From Cricetomys ansorgei (Eukaryota; Chordata; Mammalia; Rodentia; Nesomyidae): a DNA stretch of 64,000 nucleotides. Shown piece by piece: positions 1 through 12,228 of this stretch. Positions within the stretch are counted from its first letter, which is position 1; each line of letters begins with the position of its first letter. The translations under genes were made by a program, and so were the position numbers. The stretch lies in the NCBI GenBank assembly GCA_026225945.1, contig JAMJFZ010003656.1:1302001-1366000 (forward strand), written 5' to 3'. The notes below the pieces were generated by a model. It was given only the letters and a program-made list of their open reading frames with translations. It had not been told where the DNA came from and searched no databases.

Positions 1-3000
1 TATTATAGCTATTTTAAGTAGATAGTTAACAATATGACCCCTTATGATTTTTTCAGACATCCTTGCTGTTATTTTACATTCCTTCTTCTGTTTTTAACTC
101 CCCCATCTCTAGATAGAGCCCCTGATTTCCATTTCCTCTTCAGATCTGGAGATTCGGAGCTAGGAAGCTCAGATGAGAGAGGACACTCAATGTTTTTCTT
201 TTTGTGTCTGAGTTACCTCATTCAATATGAACTTTTCTAGTTCCATCCATTTATCTGCAAAGTACATGGTTTCATTTTTCTTTACAGCTAAATAGTATTC
301 CACAGTGTATATGCACCACATTTTCATTATCCATCCATCTGTTGAAGAACACTTAGGATATTTCTATTTCCTAGTTTTTGGGAATTGTGCACCGATGAAT
401 ATGGCTGACCAAGTATCTATAGAATATAATGTATAATCCTTTGGGCATATGCCAAGGAGTGATATAGCTGGTCATACAGTAGATTGATTTTGGAACTTTT
501 TGAGGACTTGCCACACTGATGTCTAGAGTGGTTAGAACAGTTTGCAATCCCATCAACAGTGAATACGAATTTCTTTTCCCTCAAATCCCCTGCAGCATTT
601 GATGCTGGTTGTTTTATTTATTTTTTGGCCATTAAGATGAGATCTCAAAGTTGTTTTGGTTTGCTAAGGACCATCAACATTTTTTGAGGTATTTCTTAGC
701 CGTTTTCATTTCTTCCTTTAAGAACTCTCTGTTTGGATCCCAAGCCCATTTTTTGAATGGGCTGTTTTTTGACTCTCGTTTTTGGGTTCTTTATACTATA
801 CTGGATATCAATCCTCTGTTAGATATACAGCTGACAAAGGTTCTTCTCTCCCAATCCATGACCATGGATGTCTTTCCATTTTTTAGCATCTTCTCTCTCT
901 TCAGTTTTAAAGTTTTTATTGCAGAAGTCTTCACCTCATTGGGTAGGTTTATTCTTAGATATTTTATTTTCTTTGACGCTGTTGTGAATGGGAGTGTGTC
1001 CATGATCTCCTCCACTGTTGGTTGGTGGTGTGTAGACAAACTTGATTTTTGCAATTCATTGCTGAATTTGTTTACCCTTTCTAAAAGTTTCCTGATAGAA
1101 TTTTGGAGGACCTCTTATGTATGATATCATACTATCTTCAAATAAGCATAGTTTTATGTATTCTTTCCTATTTGTATCTATTTTCCTTCTCTTGCCTTGT
1201 TCCATCTAGTGTTTTGAGCATAACATTGAAAAGGAGTTTGAGTAGTGGATATCCCTGTCTCATTTCTGACTTCAGTGGAATTGCTTCAATTTTTTTCTAT
1301 TTAGGATATTGGCTGTGGGTTTCTCATAGCTTTTATGTTGAGATGTATTCCCTCTGGTCCTAGTCTCTCTAGGAGTTTTATCATGAAAGTATGTTTGATT
1401 TTCTTATCTGCCGAAGTGATCAAGTGATTTTTGTCTTTAAGTCCACATATGTGGTTTATTACAGTTATTGATTTTTGTATGTTGAACCATCCCTGCACTT
1501 TAGGGATAAAGCCAACTTGTTCATGGTGGGTAATCTTTTTGAGATTTTATTCTGTTTACAGATATTTTATCGATCCTTTTTGAATCTGTGTTCATTAGGG
1601 ATATTAGTCTGTAGTTTTCTTTTTTGTTTTGTATTTACCTGGTTTGGGTATTAGAGTGATACCGGCTTCATGGAAGGAGTTTGGAAGTATTATCTTTGCT
1701 TCAATTTTTTTAATAGTTTAAGAATAGATGGATGTAGATCTTCCTTTGGATGTCTGGCAGAATTCTGCTGTGAATCCATCTGGGCCTAGATGTTATTTTA
1801 TTCTAAAGGCTTTTTATTTATTACTACTCCAGTGTTCTCATATGTTATGGGTCTGTTTAATTTGTTGATCTCGTCTAGGTTTTGGAAGTTTGGCTGAGTC
1901 TAGAAATTCATCCATTTATTTGAGGTTTTCAAACCTAAAAGTACAGGTTTTTAAAGTGTTTCCTTATAATATTCTGAATTTCTTTGACTGTTGTAATGTT
2001 TCCCTGTTCATTTCTGATTCTAAGTTAGGTCCTCTCTTTCTTTTGATTAGATGGGCCAAGAGTCTATTAATCTTCTTTATCTTTTCAATGAACCAGCTCT
2101 TCGATTCACTGGTTCTTTGTATTATTTTCCCTGTTATTTCATTGATTTCTGCTTTGATATTTATTGTGTCTTGCCATCGACTGGGTTTGGATTTGGTTCA
2201 TTCTTAGTCTTACAAACTCTTGAGTTGCATCATTAAATCACGTATTTGTGCTCTTTCTGATTCTGCAATGTAGGCACTAACAGCTATAAATTTCCCTCAT
2301 AGGATTGCTTTCAATGTGTTCTGCAAATTTTCTTGTGCTATGTTTTCATTTTAATTTGGTTCCAGGATCTTTTTTATTTCTTTCTTTTGATTTCTTCCTT
2401 GACCCACTCATCATTCAATAATGAGTTGTTTAGCTTCCATGAGTTTGTTTACTTACTAGAAATGTGTTTGCTGTCAACTTTAAGTTTTATTTACATTATG
2501 GCCAAATCAGATAAGAAACACTTCCATGTGCTGCTGAGTAGAATGTGTACTCTTTCAGTGTTAGGGTAGAATATTCTGTAGATGTCTGTTAAGTCCATTT
2601 GATGTGTGATTTAATTTAATTCTGATGTTTCTCTTCTTATTTTTTTTTTTCTGTCCAGAAAGCCTGTCTATTGGAGAAACTGGGGTATTGAAATGACTCA
2701 CTTTTAATGGGTTGATGTTAATCTGTGTCTTTAAATCCAGGAGTACATTTTTTTTGTTGTTGTTTTTATTTTGCTTTGTTTTGTTTTGTTTTTCAAGACA
2801 AGGTTTCTTTGTTGTAACTCTGGCTGTCCTGGAACTCACTCTGTAGACCAGGCTGGCCTCAAACTCACAGAGATCAGCTTGCCACTGCCTTTGTCTTGAC
2901 CTCTGAGTGCTGGGATTAAAGGTGTGAGCCACCACCACCACCCAGCTCCTGTTCCTGTTTCTTTTCTATGTTTTTAATTTTTTAATATTTTTGTGTATAG

Positions 3001-3095
3001 CTTTTAGATCTTCTTCTTTACCTTTGAGTCCTGATATTCTATCTTCTGCTTGAATCATTTTACTTATAAGGCTTTCCTTTGAGTATTTTAAAATA
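1..3095 (-). mobile_element. L1 retrotransposon, minus orientation, broken
   Basis: Read on the minus strand this is L1: ORF1-like sequence near 2950-3090, the ORF2 endonuclease/linker region near 1900-2750, and the ORF2 end and 3' UTR near 1-420. The plus-strand text around 230-420 is the antisense of the L1 ORF2 C-terminus. Many stops and indels break the frames and the length is too short for intact ORF2, so there are internal deletions. The plus-strand open frames here (for example 651-1124) are antisense noise. A B1 interrupts it at about 2745-2946. The element may continue below position 1. Confidence 0.8.
2745..2946 (-). mobile_element. B1 SINE inside L1
   Basis: The plus strand shows a T-rich tail (2750-2795) followed by the antisense B1 body, with the usual 'ggctgtcctggaactcac' and 'tgctgggattaaaggtgtg' blocks. 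It is inserted in the minus-strand L1. Confidence 0.9.
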
Positions 3096-3853
3096 TTAAT
3101 ATTGCTCAAATTTCCAAAATCTTTTTATGAGGCCACTATTATTCTTATACCAAAACCAGACAAAGATCCACCAAAAAAGGAAAATTATAGGCAAATATTT
3201 CAGATGAATGCAGGTGCAAAAATTCTCAATAAAATACTTACAAGCCAAATACAAGAACACATGAAAACGATTATCCAACATCATCCAATTGATGTCATAC
3301 TAGAGATACAGGAATGGCTCACTATACATAACTCAATAAATGTAATCCACCATATGCCCAGAATACAAGGTCAGCAATCACACAATCATCTCATCAGATG
3401 CAGAAAAGGCCTTCGACAAAATCGAACACCCCTTTGTGATAGAGGGAACATATATCAACATAATCACAGTCAACCTCATACTAAATGGAGAAAAACACAA
3501 AGCATTTACACTAAAATCAGAAACAAGATTTCCACTCACGCCATTCCTGTTCGATACAGTGCTTGAAGCCTTAGCTAGAACAATAAGGTGCATGGAGGCA
3601 ATTATCGGGATACAGATAGGAAATGAAGCATTCAAAGTATCCTTAATTGCAGATGTCATATTTCTATAACTAAAATACCCTAAAGACTGCACCAAAAAAA
3701 TCTCTGTCAGTTGATAAATACATTTGGCAAAATAGCCTTCCTATATAAAAAAAAATGACAAATGCACTGGCAAAAACAAAAACAGGGAAACAATCCTATT
3801 CACAATAACCTCAAAAAATGTCTCAAAACAAATCTAGCTAAGAATGTAAAAGT

Positions 3854-4270
3854 TTTGCTGCCTAGATTTATATCACTTTGACACATGCTAGAGCTGCATG
3901 GGAAGAAGGAACCTCAATTGAGAAAATGGCCCCATTAGATTGGTCTGTGGAAAAGCTTGTGATGCATTTTCTTGATTGGTGATTGATATGGGAGGGCTCA
4001 GGCCATTGTGGGCAGTGCCATCCCTGGACTGGTAGTCCTGGATGCTACAAAAAAAAAAAAAAAACCAGCAGGCTAAGGGAGCCATGCAAGCAAGGCAGTA
4101 AGCATACTTCATGTACTCTTCTTCAGTTCCTGTCCCCGGGTTCCAGCTTTGAGTTCTTGTCCTGACTTCCCTCAGTGATAAAGGGTAACCTGAGGACTGT
4201 AAGCCAAAAAAATACTTCCCTATCGAAGTTGCTTTTGTGTTTTATCATAATGCTAGAAATCCTAAGACAG
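3854..4270 (+). mobile_element. MaLR-type solo LTR in L1
   Basis: It matches the other copies here at 20168, 25237, 26120 and 53818: a 'cttgacacatgctagag' start block, a 'gcattttcttgattggtgattgat' middle, and an end in '...cctaagaca'. L1 ORF2 resumes immediately after. The 5' end is degraded. A poly(A) run lies at 4049-4064. Confidence 0.65.
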
Positions 4271-4849
4271 ATTTCCATAACAAAAACTGAAGACATTGAA
4301 GAAGACAACAAAAAATGGAAAGACCTCCCATGCTCACAGACAGTAGGATTGCTATTGTGAAGATGACCATCCTACCAAAAGCAATCTACTGGTTCTATAG
4401 AATCCTCATCAAAATTTCAAAGCAATTTCTCACATAAACAAAAAAAAGCCAAACAAACTTAAATTCCATATAGAAACACACACACACAAGAAAGAGAAGG
4501 GGGGCGGGAGGGAAAGAGAGAGAGATTGAGGGTAACAAAAAATAATCCTGAACAATAAAAGATGTGCTGGATGTATTAAATGCCTGGTTTTAAATTATAT
4601 TCAAATCTGTAGTAATAAAAATAATATAGTGCTGGCACAAAAACAGATACATTGCTATATAGAATACAATTGAGGACTTGGATTTAAGTCCATGAACCTA
4701 ACGAACCAGATTCGTTTTTAACAAATGAACCTAAAATACACACAGGGAAAGGATAATATCTTCAACAAATGGCACTGGGCCAACTGGGTACTTGAATATA
4801 GAAGAATGAAACTAGATTATTATTTCTCACTCTGTACAAAACTCAACCT

Positions 4850-4992
4850 CACGCTGAGTGTGGTAGTGCACATGTTTAATCCCAGCACGTAGGAGGCAGA
4901 GGCAGATGAATTGTAGGACAGCCTGTTGTACATAGGGAATTCTTGGCAAGCCAGGGCTACATAGTGAGAACCTGTTTCAAAAACAACAAACT
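4850..4992 (+). mobile_element. B1 SINE, diverged
   Basis: A plus-strand B1 with 'gtggtagtgcacatgtttaatcccagcac' type sequence and an A-rich end, inserted in the plus L1. Confidence 0.8.
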
Positions 4993-6685
4993 AAACTCCA
5001 AAAGATTCAAGGACCTCTACATAAGACCCAACACACTGAGTCTAATAGAAAAGAAAGTAAGAGATATGCTTGAACTCACAGGCACAAGAAAGGATTTCTG
5101 AACAAGACCCTGTAAGCACAGGCATTAAGCCCAACAATTGATAGATAGGATCATGTGGAACTGAAAACCTTCTGTATAACAAAGGATGCCATCATTCACA
5201 CGAAGAGGCAGCCTACAGAATAGAACATGTGAAAAACTAAAAAAAAAACCCCAAAGAAACAATATAATTTAAAAATGGTGAACGAAACTAAACAGAGTTT
5301 TCAAAAGATGAAATACAAATGGCTGAAAAACATTTTAAAATGTTCAACATCGTTGGCTATCAAGGAAATGAAAATTAAAAATACTTTACAAGATCATCTT
5401 ACCCTAGTTAGAATGGCCAAGATAAAAACAACAAATAACAGCAGGTATTGTTGTGGATTTGTGGGAAGAGAATCACTTATTCACTGTAATGGAGGTGCAA
5501 ACTGGAACAACTACTATAAAAAACAACAAGGAGGTTTCTCAAAGAGATGAATATAGATTTACCAGAGGATCCAGCTATACTTCTGATCACATAACCAAAG
5601 GACTCTATATCTTATTATGGAGATACTTGTTCACCCATGTTCATTGCTGCTCTATTCACAATATCCAAAAATATATATAAATCAGAACAGCATAGAAGTT
5701 CTTCAATGGATGAATCAAAAATGAAAATGTGGTACATTTGCGTAATGGAATTTTATTCAGCTGTTAAGAAAAATGAAATTTGCTGTAAACCCTTCAAGCT
5801 ACAATAACAACCTACCTGAAAAGACATGCCCACTGGTGCAATAGTGGCATAAATGGTATGGTTATTAACCAAGCACTTCTTTATTGAATTTAAGGCCCTC
5901 TTCATGAAATGGAACCCATACCTGGCACTATTAAAGAGGCCAAAAACAAACAAACAATGGGTATGGCTTAGGCCTTAGGGAAGAAACTAAGACTGTTTGG
6001 GCATAATATTAAAATGACTCCTGATGACTCTCCCATAGATTAGCAAATCTCTCAATTATCAGTAGAATAGCTTCTTCTTGCAGTGATGGCAATAAACACA
6101 GAGATTTGTAACTGGTCAATGTGCAGAGTATAAGACATCAGTTCATAAATGGGACCTCTAGGTCACAATCCTTCCCTCAAGGCTCAGGAATCTATTTGGA
6201 AGAGAAGACAGAAAGACTGTGGGTGACTTCAAAGAAATAGTGTTCTGGACACATTAGGGCAGTTGCACATATGAACTCACAGTGATTGTGACAGCATGCG
6301 TAAGATTAGCATAAACTCAAGCCAGAAAAAAATTCCAGCACGGAAGGGTGGATGTATGCATGAAATCTCATGCCTAGCTAAGGAGCTATTGGCATTTGTT
6401 GGCTGTTAGGAGATGGAGAGTCCATTTTCTTAAATGGCATGACTTCTGGAATATCAACTATACAAGATAAGGCCCACACCTAAGAGTAGTTGTGTAACGC
6501 AAACTGTACTCAAATTTCTTTTAAAAAGACAGAAAGAGAGAGGATGAAGTTGAGTAGGTGGGAAGGTAGGAGGAGTTGGGGGGATGAATATGATCAAAAT
6601 ACACTGTATGACAGTCTCAAAAATAATAAGATATTATCTTTAAAAATCAGAAAGAGCATAAACTGATGAAACTCAAGAATTTGTA

Positions 6686-6832
6686 AGGGCCAGGTATGGT
6701 GGTGCACACCTTTAATCCCAGCACTTGGGCGGAAGAGACAAGTGGATCTCTGTGCATTCAAGACCAGCCTGACCTACAGACAGAGAAAGTTCCAGAACAA
6801 CCAACCAGACCCACATAGTGAGACCCTGTATA
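6686..6832 (+). mobile_element. B1 SINE
   Basis: A clear plus-strand B1, from 'ggccaggtatggtggtgcac' to 'gtgagaccctgt', followed directly by an (AAAAT)n tail. Confidence 0.9.
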
Positions 6833-6912
6833 AAATAAAATAAAATAAAATAAAATAAAATAAAATAAAATAAAATAAAATAAAATAAAATAAAATAAAA
6901 TAAAATAAAATT
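6833..6912. repeat. (AAAAT)n microsatellite
   Basis: About 16 uninterrupted AAAAT units grown from the B1 tail. Confidence 0.95.
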
Positions 6913-7578
6913 AAAACAAAACAAAATAAAGGATTTGGAAAAACAGGAGCAAACCAAACTCAAATCCAGTCATCAGGAAAAAAGTAGAAAAATCAGAGCA
7001 GAAAGTAATGAGCTAGAAACAAAATAATACAGAAAGAAGAACGAAGTAGGCACAGCATGAAAAAGAAAGTAGGATCCTAAACATGTCTTGCCTGTGTGAG
7101 TCATACGTGTATCAATATTACTCTATGAAAAATAACTGAAAATCATTAAATACTCATCTATTAATGGAATTAATTGGGATTAGTCACAATGACTCAATTA
7201 TATATAAACATACACAAGATGCTTTATGGGGGATGGAAAGGGGGCAGAAAGACTGTAAGGGCCAGAGGGTCAGGGAGTTTGCTGTGAGATTGTGTCTCCT
7301 AGTAACATCAGATGATACACCTATAAAGTCTCACCAACATGACTGCACAAACATGAGCTGATCAAAGATGACACCGATGAACGTGCTACACTGGATAGAG
7401 AAAAGCTCACGAGCCCTCATTTCTACACAAAGTACTCTAGGCAACTGAGGCAAACTAGCAATGGGAGAGGTTGGCATTCCCTAGGGAAGAGCACACCAAA
7501 TGGTTGTCCAGTCCTAAACAGTCGGCCCTGAAACCATACGCACAAGTAACATTATACAGACCAAACAGGTCATATTTA

Positions 7579-7579
7579 A

Positions 7580-7624
<45 letters not shown>
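7579..7624. repeat. (TA)n microsatellite
   Basis: About 22 TA units within the L1 3' UTR fragment. Confidence 0.95.
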
Positions 7625-7626
<2 letters not shown>

Positions 7627-8305
7627 TTCAATAACAATTAGTGAAAAAAAGAGGCCATGAGTTTGAAGAACAGCAGAGAGAGGTATATGAGAGAATTGGA
7701 GGGAGGACAGGAAAGGGAAAAATGTAATTAAATTATACTCTCAAAAATAAAATTCCTGCATTTCCAAAATGAAAAGAGACTGGTAATGAGAATGGCACTG
7801 CTTTGCACTTTTCTGAATTTCTTCAATATGCTTAAGAAAAGACAGCTGGATTAAAAAACAAGATAAACAAGATTAACAAATCCTTAGCCTAATTAACCAA
7901 AAGAAGCAAAAGGGAGAACAAAGTTATCCTAACCAGAGATGAATGGAGGAACATTGAAATAGACATTAAAAAAATTCAGAACATTACAAGGAAATGCTTT
8001 AAAAACCTATACTCCATTAAGTTAGAAAATCTAAAAGAAATATATTAGTTTGTAGACACATTTGAAACACCAAACTTAAACCAAGAAGAGATCAAAAAAG
8101 TGATCAGACCTGTAACAAACAAAGAGATCAAAACAGTAATAAAAACCTTTGTAGAAAAAAAAAGTCTAAGTCCAGATGTGTTCACAACGGAATTCTGTCT
8201 TTCAAACAACTACAACAGGTAGAATTAGGAAGCTTTACTGTAGAATAGTGTGTTCTAGACCTGACAAGGACATTGCATCCATGAAATCTCAACAATAGGA
8301 TTGTT

Positions 8306-8458
8306 AAAATAACAGAGCAGTGGTGGTACACACCTTTGATCTCAGCACTCCGGAGGCAGAGGCAGAGGCAGGCAGATCTCTGTGAGTTCAGGGCCGGGTC
8401 TGCAGAGCAAATTCCAGGACAGCCAGAATTACAACAGAGAAACCCTGTCTTGGGGAAA
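8306..8458 (+). mobile_element. B1 SINE
   Basis: A plus-strand B1 with the A/B-box region, 'ggaggcagaggcagaggcaggcag', and an 'aaccctgtcttgggg' end. Confidence 0.9.
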
Positions 8459-8519
8459 AATATAGTCAAAACAAGAGTGGCATAATGATTATACCAGTTG
8501 ACATGCCAATACAAATGGG

Positions 8520-8955
8520 GGAAATTTCTTAAGGCCTCACCCCTAGAAAGGTGTAGGTGTTGATGTGAGCATTGGTTTAATTATCCTCTTGGGCTTGTGG
8601 CAAAGGACAGTTTATTCTTTGTTAATTCAATGCCCAGTTCTAGAGGGTTTCAGCGTCTGTACAGTCTAATCTTAAGCCTAGACCTGGAAGGTATTAGCCT
8701 CCATTCAGTCTAATCTTCAAGACCCTAACTTGGACCTAGAAGGCTTCAACCTTCATACAATCTAATCTTCAAATGTAAACCTAGAACATTTCAGCCTCTG
8801 AGACTTACTGTGAACTGACTCACTCTGACTAACTCCTATAGCCCCTGGAAAGACTTTGAAGTTCCAGAGGCTTAGAGTGAAACTGTTTGAAATTGCAGAA
8901 GCCTGTCACTTTTGTAAACCTGGAAGGTGTTCTATATATCAAGATACTTCATCCA
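8520..8955. repeat. Dispersed repeat with internal tandem units
   Basis: Its start ('ggcaaaggacagtttattctttgtt') and end ('gactcactctgactaactcct') match a second copy at about 11600-12000, so it is a dispersed element, probably LTR-derived. Between these blocks, units of about 44-52 bp repeat at 8640, 8684 and 8736, with a partial unit at 8781. The other copy has only one unit. Family not identified. Confidence 0.55.
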
Positions 8956-9085
8956 AGCCATGTGTTGTGGTATACACTTGTAATCCCAACACACGGGAAG
9001 TTGAAGCAGTAGGATCATGAGTTCCAGTGCAGCCTAGGATACACAATAAAATCTTATCTCAATTTAAAAAATAAAAAAAAATTCC
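8956..9085 (+). mobile_element. B1-like SINE, degenerate
   Basis: A 'tgtggtatacacttgtaatcccaac' start and 'aaaatcttatctcaatt' then A-rich end give an old plus-strand B1. Confidence 0.7.
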
Positions 9086-9129
9086 TCAACTGAGAAGGCA
9101 AGTTTCCTTCCACCTCCAATTATGAAGCA

Positions 9130-9707
9130 CAATGCTTAGTTCACTAATTTGGACACCGAAGATAAAATTTGCCATAGCGAGTGTCCTGTTCCATTTGACT
9201 TTGTAGTGTAAGGACAAGAGCAAAGCAGCCAAACTTTAGTCAGGCTTCTAAGAGCACCAAAACTCTGTAAGCCCAAGTCAGGGGCAAGGTAACTCAGAAC
9301 AGTTTCCGGAACTAAGATAAAAAAGACAGTTTCTGGGACACAAACAAGATTTGGACCTCTGACTGATGGCCTTAGGCTAGGAGTTTCCCCACCCGCATTG
9401 ACTAAAACCCTGAGCTTGCATTTTCTAGGAGCCCGCAACCTTGCTGTATGCCAGCACCAATCAGTTTGAGGGTCCATACCCACATGACTGTGTAGCCAAT
9501 AGAATCCGCCTGGTACTCTGTTGCTGAGCTCTGCCTTTGAAAAGCATATATAAAGCATGCTCGGAGTGTGCTGGTGGTCACTCCCACCTGCCTCGCTTGA
9601 GGAATATGTGGGAGTGGACCCCAATGTGTTGGAAATAAACCTCCTGCTTTTGCATCGATCTCGAGTCCTGGTGATTTCTCAGGGGTCTCCTTCCGTCTGG
9701 CCTAACA
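9130..9707 (+). mobile_element. Probable solo LTR
   Basis: It has the layout of an LTR: a TATA box (tatataaag, 9547-9555), a poly(A) signal AATAAA (9634-9639) about 85 bp further on, and a CA end at about 9707. The 5' limit is approximate. The minus-strand open frame at 9136-9624 lies wholly inside and has no recognisable domain, so I treat it as chance. ERV class uncertain. Confidence 0.55.
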
Positions 9708-11110
9708 GTAGGTGAAAAGGAAAAGTGACAACTGAGACCCACCCATGACCTGTGCAGGGAAACTGAAGTCAAACTCGAGATTCAACAGAACGGGGGACTC
9801 AAGACCATGCTGCACAAGAATGCCTTTATTGGCATTCTTCAGAGCTTTCCTTTGGGTAGTGCAGTGCACAGTATTCAAAGCAGGGACAGAGAAACATACA
9901 GGGTGTTTCTTGTCACTACCATCAAATGTGGTCAGGAGACAGAAGTTCTCACCGGTGAATGGGGGCTGCTAGTACACCATCCTTAAATGCCCTAAGTTGC
10001 ATCTCCAAGGAGGGGAGAGGAAGCAGCCCCTGGGCAGTCAGAAGCATTCCTCTCAGGGAAGTAAACTAAGTTCTTTGGGAACAGAGTTCACACAGCAGGA
10101 TAATGTGGGAAAGTCTATTATATGCATGTTACAAGTGACCAGTATTCAATGGGGTCCTGTGCAAATAAAGGCTTCCCCATTGTCCCAAGCTTCAATACAC
10201 TCTGACTACTATCCAGACTTTTTGATCTAAGATGATGCTTGAGGTATTTTGTAACAGACAATGATTACATATGGAGCCTTGCAGTGAGACGCCTTGCCCC
10301 TTGGACTTCTGGGAACAGCTTGGGAGGAGGTATTTAAGAGGTGTGACAGTTGGAAAAGGCAGTTGGAGAAGAGACACAGGAGGAGTGAGCACCAAGTTGG
10401 TTGGGTGGTGTCAGGGAAAAAGGAACTCCAGAAGCTGATGATAGGAAAGCAGGCAGACATTACTGAGATAACTGGAGGAAAAATGTTATTGGGATAAAGG
10501 ATCTTAGATTTAGTTCAGTTCCCCTGGCTTAGACAGATTAACAGAGCTAGAAAGGGCTGTAAAAGGTTTCTCTTCTTTTGTTTTCTTTTCCTTTTCTTCT
10601 TAACCCTTTGAGCTAACTGAGGTGTGAACAGTTACAAGTTAGAAATCTGCCAGCTGGGAACAGAGGGGCAGAGTCAAGTTACTAGTGAAAAAGTAAGTTA
10701 GCAGCCTTTGAGAGCCCAGAGCCAAAGGACAGAAAACAGCTACACACTCTAATTTAAAAGAAAAACCCATTATAGAGTCTATTTTCTCTGAGAGAAAATG
10801 TCAGCAGAGCCTAGGATCGGAGCCAATCTGTATCTTCACTACCTAGCTTGCTTTGAGGTAGATGCTGGTTGTGAATAACCAGATGATCATGTGACCTAAC
10901 TGTCTACCATAAAGTTAGACATTGACTAATTCACTCTAAGATAAAGTGAAAGTATAGTGCAACCAGAGTTCTCTCACCAGAGGCAGGACAGGGTTTTTAC
11001 CCCTCCCTATGCTGCCGCTTATTCTACTTGGATGTGTGGATTTATTAGGAACTTCTTGAGACTCAGAGAAAAAACTTCGAAGAGCTGTATCAGATATGTC
11101 AAAACTACAT
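9708..11110. other. Unassigned intergenic sequence
   Basis: No coding family or common SINE/L1 is recognised. It holds a perfect 9-bp inverted repeat at 9816-9824/9831-9839 whose 6-nt loop is AATAAA on the minus strand. Short open frames (10227-10460 minus, 10294-10497 plus) carry no motif. It may be old LTR or L1 5' sequence. Confidence 0.4.
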
Positions 11111-11455
11111 GGATTGAAGCCGTAGACACAGAACCTGCAGGATCCCCTAAATATATCTCATGACTGTTTAGATTGGTGTCCTTCAAAAACTCCTACAGGC
11201 TGGAGTTGGAGTGTCTCTGACCATTTTACCGACCTTTGAGACTCTTCTTCTCCTGTTGCAGTGCCTGGCCCACCCTTGATGTAGGGATTGGTGCCTGGCC
11301 TCATTCCATCCCACTATGCCATGCCCTGATTGTGCTATAAACCTGGGGGAAGGAATGGTTCTTTTCTGGGGAGAAGGGGGGGACGTTAGTGGGTGGTGAT
11401 GGGGGTAGATCTGGGGAAGATGGGAGGGGATGGAGAGAAGAAAAAAACTATATGA
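11110..11455 (+). mobile_element. L1 3' UTR fragment
   Basis: Strongly similar to the 3' UTR of the L1 at 36660-40858 (compare 40460-40800): both share 'cctgcaggatcccctaaata', 'aaaactcctacaggctgga' and 'cttgatgtagggattggtgc'. It is a 5'-truncated copy. Confidence 0.85.
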
Positions 11456-11559
11456 AAATGGGCTGATGTGGCACTACATCCCCAATCAGTTGTGCCTCTT
11501 ACGTAGGTGGGCCAAAGGAAGTAGTTGTAGTAAATAGAACATTGGTAAATATACTGTCC

Positions 11560-12020
11560 ATTTTCTGAGGATATACAGAACCTGATGTTAAAGTGTACAC
11601 CTGTACGTGTAGATTCATGCTAGATGAAGACATTGATTCAGGGCAAAGGAGGTTTATTCTTTTGTTTAATTAAATCACCTGTCTTAGTACTTGATCCCTG
11701 GAGCATTTTGGCCTCCATGCAATCTAAAAAACCTCCGGAACTTACTGCTGACTGAGCCACTCTGAATAGCTCCTTCTGAACTCTGATTCTTCTGATTCAA
11801 CTCAACTCACTAGTACTAGCCCAAACTCTTCTCCAAGCTTTGCCTGGTTCAAACTGATCTTGTGAGCCAGCTTACTGTTTCTGACCAAACTCTTCTGTAA
11901 ATGACTGACTCTAACTCCTTCTGAGTTCTTCCACCTGTGTCTGCTTCCACATTCTGTTTCTTTTTTGAGCTACACTCTTCTGTGAGTATAAGGATAAATA
12001 TTTATAATACAGGAATTATA
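11560..12020. repeat. Second copy of the 8520-8955 repeat
   Basis: It shares the 'gggcaaaggaggtttattcttttgtt' block and the 'gaacttactgctgactgagccactctga' block with 8520-8955, but holds a single copy of the internal unit. A C/T-rich stretch of degenerate short repeats follows. Confidence 0.5.
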
Positions 12021-12228
12021 CAGGTTTAAGAAGTAGCATGTTCTTAAGGCAATAGTAGGTTCTCTAGGGTTATGACCTCTCTAACCATGGATACCTGTCT
12101 GTGTTTAGAGTACCAGGAATTATTTCCTTCCTGTTGAGCAAGCCTTAAGTCCAATTAGGCAGTTGCTAATTGTAGTAGTATGCCTATGGGGAAGCTCAGC
12201 ACAGAAGAAAAGGAGGCATAATCATAGA

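Larger units (their letters stand above)
3096..6655 (+). mobile_element. L1 retrotransposon, plus orientation, 5'-truncated and broken
   Basis: It opens in the ORF2 reverse transcriptase region; the 3102-3566 frame reads 'ILIPKPDKDPPKKENYRQI', a typical L1 RT block. ORF2 then continues in shifting frames to about 5790, followed by an Lx-like 3' UTR to about 6655. Frameshifts and stops make it inactive. It is interrupted by a MaLR LTR (about 3854-4270) and a B1 (about 4850-4992). It abuts the minus-strand L1 at 3095/3096. Confidence 0.8.
6640..8215 (+). mobile_element. L1 ORF2 fragment with nested L1 3' end
   Basis: L1 ORF2 sequence flanks a B1 (6686-6832) at 6640-6685 and 6913-7060, and resumes at about 7750-8215. 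Between about 7085 and 7749 lies a separate L1 3' UTR, ending with a G/A-rich tract and '...tctcaaaaataaaa', which looks like a nested 5'-truncated insertion. Confidence 0.65.

Noticed and set aside
651..1124. 157-residue plus-strand open frame
   Set aside because: Antisense of L1 ORF2; hydrophobic composition comes from T-rich antisense text.
3102..3566. 154-residue frame with a clear RT-like start
   Set aside because: It is a broken L1 ORF2 segment, not a host gene.
8640..8810. CRISPR-like spaced repeats
   Set aside because: The units are contiguous and degenerate, without unique spacers, in a mammalian dispersed repeat.
9136..9624. 162-residue minus-strand open frame
   Set aside because: Lies wholly within an LTR-like element, shows no domain, and overlaps the element's TATA region.
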